DNA of 64,000 bases from Acinetobacter soli (lineage in GTDB: Bacteria; Pseudomonadota; Gammaproteobacteria; Pseudomonadales; Moraxellaceae): positions 1-64,000 of the forward strand of contig NZ_BBNM01000012.1 in the NCBI RefSeq assembly GCF_000760595.1, written 5' to 3'. Below are positions 9,111-16,565 of this stretch, piece by piece; within the stretch, counting starts at the first letter, position 1, and each line of letters begins with the position of its first letter. The notes under the pieces are model-generated. The model made no database searches. It was not told where the DNA came from and was given only the letters and a program-made list of their open reading frames with translations. A program made the position numbers and the translations under genes.

Positions 9111-9236
9111 TTACTTCTTTTTGACTATAAAACTGCTTACAACAGCTTTACGAACGATCTGATCAAATTCTACTTTTGAAAAACCTGATCTATTTTTTTC
9201 TTTTGAATTCCCGGTGAACATATCGAATAGTTTCAT
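9111..9236 (-). CDS. Small hypothetical protein, 41 residues
   Basis: The minus strand from the ATG at 9236 to TAA at 9111 encodes a basic peptide beginning MKLFDMFTGNSKEKN and ending SFIVKKK. Its middle, SGFSKVEFDQIVRKAVV, looks like ordered helical protein rather than noise, and codon choice resembles neighbouring genes. The ribosome site is weak. No family is recognised. It fills part of the otherwise gene-free 8912-9475 stretch; the rest of that stretch shows only the hairpin at 9042-9075. Confidence 0.5.
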   Translation of the reverse strand: MKLFDMFTGNSKEKNRSGFSKVEFDQIVRKAVVSSFIVKKK

Positions 9237-9475
9237 GTTTAAGTCTGCCAATACGTTTGCTTATCTTTAATTTATCGACAACCTATGTATATATCCATGT
9301 GAGTTCTAATTCTATATTGTTCATTAAGTAACCAAAAAACACTTCTACAGTAATCAAAGTTTTCACATTGTACAGATTGGATTTAGATGACCAAATTTTT
9401 TAACACGCGATAACAAAGCAAACATACCTATATTTAAGAATCTTGATTTCATCACATTGATAGATTCTTTTTTTA

Positions 9476-9682
9476 CTAGGTCATGATCTTTCGGAATTGT
9501 CTTTCACGCTTTAGTAAGCCCAATACTTTTTTACGGGCTTTGATTTCTTCTTCTGTATACGGCAGTAGTTGAATCAATTCCGATATTGCAAGATCTGCAT
9601 GTTCAATCAGGAAACCGTCTTGCTCGGTCGTCCATTGTCGTAGTACTGGAACAACTTTCATATTTTTACGAAGTCGCGTCAT
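9476..9682 (-). CDS. Small hypothetical protein, 68 residues
   Basis: A basic, predicted helical, cytosolic protein: MTRLRKNMKVVPVLRQWT... ELIQLLPYTEEEIKARKKVLGLLKRERQFRKIM. The centre (LLPYTEEEIKARKKVLGL) recalls the helix-turn-helix-like SANT/Myb layout sometimes seen in small DNA-binding proteins, but this is weak. It lies behind a strong terminator, so it needs its own promoter. Not recognised as a named family. Confidence 0.6.
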   Translation of the reverse strand: MTRLRKNMKVVPVLRQWTTEQDGFLIEHADLAISELIQLLPYTEEEIKARKKVLGLLKRERQFRKIMT

Positions 9683-9702
9683 ATTTGATCGGGTTCAAAT
9701 CT

Positions 9703-9745
9703 ATTATAAATAAAGCCCAATTTTTGATTGGGCTTTATTTATAAT
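9703..9745. terminator. Strong intrinsic terminator, 18-bp perfect stem
   Basis: Arms ATTATAAATAAAGCCCAA (9703-9720) and its exact complement (9728-9745) enclose TTTTTGA. It stands directly after the stop of the acidic-protein gene and before the 68-residue gene, and can work in both directions. Confidence 0.9.
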
Positions 9746-9746
9746 A

Positions 9747-9950
9747 TTAAGTGTCTTCTATTTCAATAGGATCACCGTCTTCAGGTCGTTGGTGACGTTC
9801 TCCATCATCTGCGGGATCGACACTTGAACCATCTTTGGTAATGGTATTATACAATTCATCTTCTTTTTTGTCGTCTAAGTACTCTTCATCTTCAAAATCG
9901 TGAGGTTCACTGTCATCATCAAAATCAAGAGGCTTTTCTTCATCGATCAT
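9747..9950 (-). CDS. Small highly acidic hypothetical protein, 67 residues
   Basis: About 40 percent of residues are Asp or Glu (MIDEEKPLDFDDDSEPHDFEDEEYLDDKKEDEL...), so it is probably largely disordered. AAGGAAG sits 8 bases before the ATG, supporting translation, and a strong terminator follows the stop. No family is recognised; similar acidic small proteins act as DNA mimics or stress proteins elsewhere, but nothing here shows that. Confidence 0.65.
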   Translation of the reverse strand: MIDEEKPLDFDDDSEPHDFEDEEYLDDKKEDELYNTITKDGSSVDPADDGERHQRPEDGDPIEIEDT

Positions 9951-10059
9951 ATTAAGTCTTCCTTATCATGTTGTTGGTTATAATGAGTATGCTCTCACTG
10001 AAACACTATTAAATATCGGTTCAGTTGGTTACTCAGATTTTTCTTTGAACACTCATGAA

Positions 10060-10281
10060 CTAAACCGAGTACTCAATACGTGTATCGGGGTGATAAAATT
10101 TGCCTTCAGCATCTACTTCTACTTGATGTCCATCAATAAAGATCAATTTCACAGCATGAACCATATGTGAAGAACCATGGTCTAATTCTGGCTCTGATCG
10201 TGCTGAGGCGCACAGTGCAGCAACTTCGCGCTCATTACCATGTTGATCTTTGACAGTTATTATTTTTTCAGAAAGACTCAT
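10060..10281 (-). CDS. Small hypothetical protein, 73 residues
   Basis: The frame is open up to 10389, but the ATG at 10281 has AAGGATC about 11 bases upstream and gives a compact protein (MSLSEKIITVKDQHGNEREV... HAVKLIFIDGHQVEVDAEGKFYHPDTRIEYSV). The second half looks like a small beta sheet (KLIFIDGHQVEVDAEGKFYH). It is an unrecognised conserved-looking protein in a group of small minus-strand genes. Confidence 0.65.
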   Translation of the reverse strand: MSLSEKIITVKDQHGNEREVAALCASARSEPELDHGSSHMVHAVKLIFIDGHQVEVDAEGKFYHPDTRIEYSV

Positions 10282-10506
10282 TTTGTCTTGATCCTTATAA
10301 GGTTTGAGAACATTTGAGCCTTTTTTATAGCATAGAGAATTCGAGCTATACCCGAAATACTGCAAAGAGACTGTCAATCTACAACCCATTCATATACAAC
10401 TGTAATTTTAGATCAACATAAGTTACGCAACTGCTAATAAAGTGTCAGTCTATGTAGCTAAAAAGCGAAAAATAGGTGCTGTAACACTATCTAGCCACTC
10501 TTAAAC

Positions 10507-11205
10507 CTAGATCGCGACCAGCTCCTTAATTCCTTTTTCAGACATTTCATCTCCACGTCCAGATGCAATAATGTGTCCACGTGCCATCACGGTATACGTA
10601 TCGGCTAACTCTTCAGCAAAATCATAAAACTGCTCGACCAGAATAATTCCCATATCACCCTTTTGTGTCAGGTGTTGAATTACTTTGGCGATGTCTTTAA
10701 TAATTGATGGCTGAATTCCCTCTGTTGGCTCATCCAAAATCAAGATACGAGGTTCAGATGCCAATGCTCTTGCAATTGCCAGTTGCTGCTGTTGCCCACC
10801 GGAGAGATCTCCACCACGGCGATGTTTCATCTCCTCTAAAACTGGAAACAACTCGTATAAAGAGCTTGGCACCTTTTTAGTTTTAATACCTGAAAATTTA
10901 GCCATTCCAATGAGGATATTTTCTTCAACGGAAAGCGTTGAAAATATATCTCGCCCTTGCGGAACATATGCAAGGCCAGCTCGTACACGCTGTTCGGGCG
11001 ACAGTTTTGAGATATCCTTACCATCCAAAATAATCTGCCCAGATTTAATCGGCAGTAATCCCATCAGACATTTTAACAAGGTAGTTTTGCCCACTCCATT
11101 TCGCCCCAGCACGACACTGCATTGTCCACACGCTGCACTCAATGAAACATCGCGCAAAATATGGCTGCCACCATAAAACTGATTGATTTGTTGAATATCG
11201 AGCAT
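10507..11205 (-). CDS. urtE: Urea ABC transporter ATP-binding protein UrtE
   Basis: A 232-residue cytosolic ATPase of the LivF type. It shows Walker A GRNGVGKTT (about residues 34-42), signature LSGGQQQQLAIARAL and Walker B ILILDEPTEGIQPSI; this GIQPSI continuation is typical of UrtE. With UrtD it drives high-affinity urea uptake through UrtB-UrtC. It is last in urtABCDE and 9 bp after urtD. No urease genes follow; the spacer 10390-10506 holds nothing recognisable. Confidence 0.95.
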   Translation of the reverse strand: MLDIQQINQFYGGSHILRDVSLSAACGQCSVVLGRNGVGKTTLLKCLMGLLPIKSGQIILDGKDISKLSPEQRVRAGLAYVPQGRDIFSTLSVEENILIGMAKFSGIKTKKVPSSLYELFPVLEEMKHRRGGDLSGGQQQQLAIARALASEPRILILDEPTEGIQPSIIKDIAKVIQHLTQKGDMGIILVEQFYDFAEELADTYTVMARGHIIASGRGDEMSEKGIKELVAI

Positions 11206-11214
11206 GTGTCTATC

Positions 11215-12042
11215 CTATCGACCTAGATATTTTTCAATAACGTCTTCATTGGCTTGTACCTCTGCCAATGTTCCTTCTGCTAAAATAGCGCCTTGAGCCA
11301 GTACGGTCACTTTTTCACTGATCGTATCGATAAAACTCATATCATGTTCCACCACAATCAAGGTATGTTGCTTTTTGAGCTCCAAACAAAGCTCCGCAGT
11401 ACGCTCAGTTTCTGCATCGGTCATACCCGCAACGGGTTCATCTAATAAAATCAGTTTTGGCTGCTGCATTAGCAGCATTCCAATTTCAAGCCACTGCTTC
11501 TGACCGTGTGAAAGTAATCCCGCAGTTTTATGGCGAAAGTCCTTTAATCGAATTTGTTCGAGTGTTTGCTCCAAAGCCACTTGAGTTTCAGAGGACAATT
11601 TTGCGAAAAAACTCCGTTTTACAGTTTTATCTTTCGGTGCTGCCAACAGTAAATTTTCCATCACGCTAAAATTTTCAAATACTGTCGGTTTTTGAAATTT
11701 ACGGCCGATTCCAGCCTCAGCAATTTGCTCCGTGGTCATTTTGGCTAAATTATAGTTTTGACCGAAAAATGCAGTACCTTGAGTAGGACGAGTTTTGCCA
11801 GTAATGACATCCATCAGTGTTGTTTTTCCCGCACCATTTGGGCCAATAATGCAGCGTAGCTCGCCTTCATTGATGTATAAAGACAGATCGTTTAAGGCTC
11901 TAAAGGAATCAAACCAGACACTGACATTTTCAAGATAGAGCGCAATACCATGACTAAAATCTGCACCCTGAACCTTAGTCCTGCCGTATCCTTCGCCATA
12001 TTGTCCGCCATGCGGTGGTGTTTCGAATTGCACTTCGCTCAT
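11215..12042 (-). CDS. urtD: Urea ABC transporter ATP-binding protein UrtD
   Basis: A 275-residue ATPase of LivG type. Walker A GPNGAGKTTLMDVITGKTRP and Walker B LILLDEPVAGMTDAETERTAEL are present. The signature is LSHGQKQWLEIGMLL instead of LSGGQ; this substitution is characteristic of UrtD, not a defect. An N-terminal tail of about 30 residues precedes the domain. The gene abuts urtC (its stop ends at the base before the next gene's end), consistent with translational coupling. Confidence 0.95.
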   Translation of the reverse strand: MSEVQFETPPHGGQYGEGYGRTKVQGADFSHGIALYLENVSVWFDSFRALNDLSLYINEGELRCIIGPNGAGKTTLMDVITGKTRPTQGTAFFGQNYNLAKMTTEQIAEAGIGRKFQKPTVFENFSVMENLLLAAPKDKTVKRSFFAKLSSETQVALEQTLEQIRLKDFRHKTAGLLSHGQKQWLEIGMLLMQQPKLILLDEPVAGMTDAETERTAELCLELKKQHTLIVVEHDMSFIDTISEKVTVLAQGAILAEGTLAEVQANEDVIEKYLGR

Positions 12043-13113
12043 TTAATTTTTCTCCCTTTTAAAGCGGTCAAACAACCCCACCACACCTTTTGGCAGAAAT
12101 AAGGTCACTACAATAAATAAACCACCCAAAATAAGTAACCAATACTCTGGAGCAGCCACGGTAAAGTATGTTTTAACTGCATTAATCAGCCCTGCTCCCA
12201 ATATTGGTCCAATTAGCGTTCCACGCCCGCCTGCAGCCACCCAAACGGCCATTTCAATGGAGTTGACAGGGTTCATTTCGCTCGGATTAATAATTCCAGC
12301 CTGTGGGACGTAAAGCGCGCCTGCTATTCCAGCGATCACGGCCGATAACACCCATGCCGAAAGTTTGTACCAAAGCGTACGATAACCTAAATATTGCAAG
12401 CGGTTTTCGCTGTCCCGAATTGCACCTAATACCCGCCCATAAGGACGATTCATCAAGCTACGTAAGCCAATAAAACACAACATGAGTATCAGTGCAGTCA
12501 TACAACACAAACTGGCGCGTGTAGGTGCTGAAGTAATGTCGAAACCTAAGATCGTTTTGAATCCAGTAAAGCCATTATTACCGCCAAAGCCTGTTTCATT
12601 TCGAAAAAACAATAATGCTGCAGCAAAGGTCATGGCCTGAGTAATGATTGAAAAATATACCCCTTTAATTTTTGAGCGAAATGCAAAAAATCCAAATACA
12701 AACGCAATCACACCAGGGACTAAAACCACCAATAGCAGCGCCCAGATAAAATGCTCGGTGCCCAACCAAAACCATGGCAATTCATTCCAGCTTAAAAAAC
12801 GCATGAAATCGGGCAATCCATCACCAGCCGACTCACGCATAAGGTACATACCAAAAGCATAACCGCCCAGTGCAAAGTAAAGACCATGCCCCAAACTTAA
12901 AATTCCGGCATAGCCCCAAACAAGGTCGAGTGCAAGTGCCACCAGTGCCAAACACATAATTTTGCCAATCAGTGTGACCCAGTACGCAGACAAATAAAAA
13001 GCAGAATCAACAGGTGCCAGATGCAACCAAGGTAGAACTAAAAGTACCACAAAACAAAGTACGATGAGTGCGGTGCTCAACGGTTTGTCTGCAAACAATA
13101 AAGTGAATTTCAT
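12043..13113 (-). CDS. urtC: Urea ABC transporter permease UrtC
   Basis: A 356-residue LivM-type permease with about ten membrane segments: YWVTLIGKIMCLALVALALDLVWGYAGILSLGHGLYFALGGYAFGMYLM, later WVAAGGRGTLIGPILGAGLINAVKTYFTVAAPEYWL. The frame is open 36 bases further, but that would overlap urtB; the ATG at 13113 (MKFTLLFADK) leaves a 7-bp gap after urtB and is chosen. It pairs with UrtB to form the channel. Confidence 0.95.
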   Translation of the reverse strand: MKFTLLFADKPLSTALIVLCFVVLLVLPWLHLAPVDSAFYLSAYWVTLIGKIMCLALVALALDLVWGYAGILSLGHGLYFALGGYAFGMYLMRESAGDGLPDFMRFLSWNELPWFWLGTEHFIWALLLVVLVPGVIAFVFGFFAFRSKIKGVYFSIITQAMTFAAALLFFRNETGFGGNNGFTGFKTILGFDITSAPTRASLCCMTALILMLCFIGLRSLMNRPYGRVLGAIRDSENRLQYLGYRTLWYKLSAWVLSAVIAGIAGALYVPQAGIINPSEMNPVNSIEMAVWVAAGGRGTLIGPILGAGLINAVKTYFTVAAPEYWLLILGGLFIVVTLFLPKGVVGLFDRFKREKN

Positions 13114-13120
13114 GTGCGTC

Positions 13121-14764
13121 TTACTCCACAAACCGGCCTTTGATGGCAAATAACCCTTGTGGACGTTTTTGAATAAACAAAATCACAAGCACCAAAAGAA
13201 TAATTTTTGCAAGTACAGCACCGAGTCCAATTTCAAGTACCGTGCCACTTACCCCTAATCCAAGCGCGGCCAGTACGGCGCCCCAAACCTGCCCCACACC
13301 ACCCACTACCACCACCAAAAATGCATCGATAATGTAATTTTGTCCTAAATCTGGCCCCACATTTCCAACCTGCGCCAAGGCACAGCCTGCCAAACCTGCA
13401 AGCCCAGAGCCCAAGCCAAATGCAAGCATATCAATACGTGCAGAACGTATGCCGACTGCACGTGCCATTTGACGATTTTGAGTCACTGCGCGTACAAACA
13501 ATCCAAAACGGGTTTTGTTGAGTAGCACAAGCAGAATCAATAAAATCACAACGGTAAAGGCAATGATGGCCATTCGGTTATACGGCAACATCAAACTCGG
13601 CGTGAGTGCTATCCCGCCACTTAACCATGCAATATTGGAAACTTCGACATTTTGTGCTCCAAATACCATGCGTACCAGTTGCATCAAAATTAGACTTACC
13701 CCAAATGTAGCCAGCAAAGTTTCAAGCTGTCTTCCGTATAAGGGCCGAATAATGGTTCGTTCAATCAGCATGCCAATTAATGCACTGATCAAAAATGCCG
13801 CTGGTATTGCAGCGATTAAGTACCAATCGACCCAAGCAGCCAAATGCGCTTTAAACAAACTCTGGATCACGTAGGTGGTATAGGCACCAATCATAATCAG
13901 CTCACCATGTGCCATATTGATCACACCAAGTAAGCCATAAGTAATGGCCAGACCTAGCGCCGCAAGCAATAAAATGCTGGCCGTACTTAAACCTGAAAAA
14001 AGATGACCAGACCATTCACTGATCTGTAAACGAGTTTTGATTTGATTTCTGGCATCTTGTAATGCCGCTGTGAGTTCAGGATGAATTTGAGCAAGGCTCA
14101 GCTCATGTTCGACCAAAGCCAGAACATCTGGTCGGTTGGAGGCTGAGAGGGTTTTAATGGCTGCTATTTTAGTGAATACATCTGAGCTGTTGTAATCTAG
14201 ACGTGCCTTAAGCTGTGCAAGTCGCGCTTTTACCTTATTGTTGTTTTCTTTTAAATATAATTGTTTGATAAAACCACTGTCTAGCTCTGCAGTATTGTTT
14301 TCTAGTATATCTACTGCTCGTAAGCGTTGAGTGGCATCTTCAGAATTAAGCTTGGCTTTGGCCTGCCCAAACGTCAGTGCTTTTCTTAAAGTATTCACCA
14401 GTGTGACTTGAGATAAATCTGAAGGCCATGTGGTGATGACTTTTTCATCGGGATAGCTCAAGAGCGTTTGTTCATCTTTAAGTAGATAGGTATTACCTGA
14501 ACTATCGGTATAAAGTTGATTGTCGTCGATATAACCAACAAGTTTGTCCAGTGATTCTAGACTGGCAGGCCACTGATTAAGCATCGTCCGACGGGCTGTA
14601 AAATCCGACCGAACAAAAGTTTGTATCGCATCATCGTGCGCTACAGCCGCCGTGTGGGAGAGTGATGTCTGTGGCTGACTGCTATTTTCAGTTGCCCACA
14701 CAGACACACAACAAAGCTGTATGAAAAGCATCATCATTGCCCAGCGCCGAATATGGTTAAACAT
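13121..14764 (-). CDS. urtB: Urea ABC transporter permease UrtB
   Basis: A 547-residue protein. Residues 1-25 are a signal peptide (MMMLFIQLCCVSVWA); residues 26-245 form a helical periplasmic domain (ATQRLRAVDILENNTAEL... KIAAIKTLSASNRPDVLAL, repeat-like helices). The C-terminal 290 residues are a LivH-type permease (GLLGVINMAHGELIMIGAYTTYVI, VVVVGGVGQVWGAVLAALGLG). The long N-terminal domain is usual in proteobacterial UrtB. It follows urtA after an 80-bp gap holding a GC-rich hairpin. Confidence 0.95.
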   Translation of the reverse strand: MFNHIRRWAMMMLFIQLCCVSVWATENSSQPQTSLSHTAAVAHDDAIQTFVRSDFTARRTMLNQWPASLESLDKLVGYIDDNQLYTDSSGNTYLLKDEQTLLSYPDEKVITTWPSDLSQVTLVNTLRKALTFGQAKAKLNSEDATQRLRAVDILENNTAELDSGFIKQLYLKENNNKVKARLAQLKARLDYNSSDVFTKIAAIKTLSASNRPDVLALVEHELSLAQIHPELTAALQDARNQIKTRLQISEWSGHLFSGLSTASILLLAALGLAITYGLLGVINMAHGELIMIGAYTTYVIQSLFKAHLAAWVDWYLIAAIPAAFLISALIGMLIERTIIRPLYGRQLETLLATFGVSLILMQLVRMVFGAQNVEVSNIAWLSGGIALTPSLMLPYNRMAIIAFTVVILLILLVLLNKTRFGLFVRAVTQNRQMARAVGIRSARIDMLAFGLGSGLAGLAGCALAQVGNVGPDLGQNYIIDAFLVVVVGGVGQVWGAVLAALGLGVSGTVLEIGLGAVLAKIILLVLVILFIQKRPQGLFAIKGRFVE

Positions 14765-14809
14765 AGTAAACCCTTGCTATGTGAATATTTTTTAAGCTTG
14801 ACTGAGGTT

Positions 14810-14833
14810 GGCCTGTATCAATGCGTACAGGCC
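14810..14833. promoter_or_regulatory. Intercistronic hairpin between urtA and urtB
   Basis: GGCCTGTA (14810-14817) and TACAGGCC (14826-14833) form a perfect 8-bp GC-rich stem with an 8-base loop. On the transcribed minus strand no T-run follows. Such stems after a binding-protein gene often protect the upstream mRNA or lower downstream expression. Confidence 0.6.
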
Positions 14834-14845
14834 CTCGTTGATTTG

Positions 14846-16135
14846 TTATTTTGGAATGTACGGGCTCCATGGCTCCGCACGAATCGTGGTTGGTGTTTTA
14901 TAGACCACATCAAATTGGCCATCAGCACGAATTTGACCAATCATGACTGGCTTTTGTAAATGATGATTGGTTTCATCCATTTTTAAGGTATATCCAGACG
15001 GTGCTGCAAACGTCTGGCCCGCCATGGCTGTACGGACTTTATCCACATCGGTTGAGCCTGCTTTTTCGACTGCCTGTTTCCACATATTAATCCCCACATA
15101 TGTGGCTTCCATTGGGTCATTGGTGACCACTTTTGAGGCATTCGGCAGTTTATACTCCACTGCGTACTGTTTGAATTTATTGATAAAGTCGATGTTTTTT
15201 GGATTCTTAACCGACATGAAGTAATTCCAAGCCGCTAAGTGACCCACCAGCGGTTTGGTATCGATACCGCGTAACTCTTCTTCACCCACAGAAAATGCCA
15301 TCACTGGAATATCGGATGCTTTGATGCCTTGGTTACCCAACTCACGATAAAAAGGCACATTGGAGTCACCATTGATGGTTGAAATCACCGCAGTCTTTTT
15401 ACCCGCAGCAAATTTTTTGATATTTCCCACAATGATTTGATAGTTGTTATGACCAAACGGCGTGTACTCTTCCATAATGTCGGCATCTGCAACGCCTTTC
15501 GATTTCAAAAATGCGCGAAGAATTTTATTGGTCGTACGTGGGTACACATAATCTGTACCCAGCAACACAAAGCGCTGCGCCTTGCCACCCTCTTCACTCA
15601 TTAAATACTCCACCGCAGGAATCGCTTGCTGGTTCGGTGCAGCGCCCGTGTAGAATATATTTTTAGACTGTTCCTGACCTTCATATTGAACAGGATAAAA
15701 TAATAAACCGTTGAGTTCCTCCACTACAGGTAAAACAGATTTGCGCGAAACCGATGTCCAGCATCCAAAAATGACCGCTACCTTGTCTTGAGTAATCAAC
15801 TGACGTGCTTTTTCTGCAAAAAGTGGCCAGTCAGACGCAGGATCAACCACAACTGGCTCAAGCTTTTTACCTAATACGCCACCTTTCGCATTGATCTCAT
15901 TGATGGTCATCAAGGCCGTGTCTTTAAGCGAAGTTTCTGAAATGGCCATAGTGCCAGATAAGGAATGTAAAATACCGACTTTAATGGTGTCTGAACTTTT
16001 GCTGGCTGGTGCAGACGTGGCCGACGTTTCGGTGGCTGCCGTTTTGTCTGATGATTTTGAGCATCCTGTGAGTGATAATCCCCCCATTACCGCTGCAATA
16101 CACAATGAAATGGACGCCATTCTTTGCTGTAACAT
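14846..16135 (-). CDS. urtA: Urea ABC transporter substrate-binding lipoprotein UrtA
   Basis: A 429-residue periplasmic binding protein. The N-terminus MASISLCIAAVMGGLSLTGC is a lipoprotein signal with the acylated Cys at 25, then a Ser/Thr/Ala linker. The domain begins IKVGILHSLSGTMAISETSLKDTALMTI and includes FGCWTSVSRKSVLPVVEE and FYTGAAPNQQAIPAVEYL, specific to UrtA/FmdD-type binding proteins. It delivers urea (or short-chain amides) to UrtBC. A sigma54-like element lies 60 bp upstream (16195-16211), fitting nitrogen control. Confidence 0.95.
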   Translation of the reverse strand: MLQQRMASISLCIAAVMGGLSLTGCSKSSDKTAATETSATSAPASKSSDTIKVGILHSLSGTMAISETSLKDTALMTINEINAKGGVLGKKLEPVVVDPASDWPLFAEKARQLITQDKVAVIFGCWTSVSRKSVLPVVEELNGLLFYPVQYEGQEQSKNIFYTGAAPNQQAIPAVEYLMSEEGGKAQRFVLLGTDYVYPRTTNKILRAFLKSKGVADADIMEEYTPFGHNNYQIIVGNIKKFAAGKKTAVISTINGDSNVPFYRELGNQGIKASDIPVMAFSVGEEELRGIDTKPLVGHLAAWNYFMSVKNPKNIDFINKFKQYAVEYKLPNASKVVTNDPMEATYVGINMWKQAVEKAGSTDVDKVRTAMAGQTFAAPSGYTLKMDETNHHLQKPVMIGQIRADGQFDVVYKTPTTIRAEPWSPYIPK

Positions 16136-16194
16136 GACTTCTTCTCCAATTTGATCATCTTTAAATTAAAATATTTTTTTGCGATGAAATATCA

Positions 16195-16211
16195 TTCAAA
16201 GAGCATGCCAA
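16195..16211 (-). promoter_or_regulatory. Putative sigma54 promoter for urtABCDE
   Basis: The minus strand reads TTGGCAT-G-CTCT-TTGAA, matching the -24/-12 layout TTGGCAC-G-N4-TTGCA except for the -12 C. It is about 60 bp before the urtA start. The remaining spacer (16212-16440) is extremely AT-rich and shows no clear NtrC palindrome. Confidence 0.45.
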
Positions 16212-16458
16212 AAATAATTTTTTCAGCTTTATATTTTAAAAATTAAATCTTTAATTAAAATAATTTTAATTAAAATCATAATCTTAAATAATAATAATTA
16301 GTTTTAAAATAAATTATCTTCTTATTAATTTAATAATAGAGAAATAAAAAAAATAAAATACAAATCTTCGATTATAATGTGTTGTCAAAATTTGTCTCTA
16401 CGTCATTTTACGTATAAATCTTCCATTTTCGTCATTTGGCTGATCAAGAATAGAAAAC

Positions 16459-16496
16459 GGTTGAGTTCACTTGCAACTGAACTCAACCCTGTTTTT
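16459..16496. terminator. Bidirectional terminator-like hairpin
   Basis: GGTTGAGTTCA (16459-16469) pairs perfectly with TGAACTCAACC (16478-16488) around CTTGCAAC, followed on + by GTTTTT. It lies downstream of the siderophore receptor gene. Confidence 0.7.
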
Positions 16497-16528
16497 AAAA
16501 ACCCACCCCAAAATGACACATGCCGAAT

Positions 16529-16559
16529 AAAAAAAGCACCGAAATGATGAAGATGTGCT
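16529..16559 (-). terminator. Terminator of the siderophore receptor gene
   Basis: On the minus strand AGCAC and GTGCT enclose a 15-base loop and are followed by a T-run (16534 down to 16529), 7 bp after the stop codon at 16566. The stem is short; the hairpin at 16459-16488 backs it up. Confidence 0.6.
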
Positions 16560-16565
16560 CTTGAT

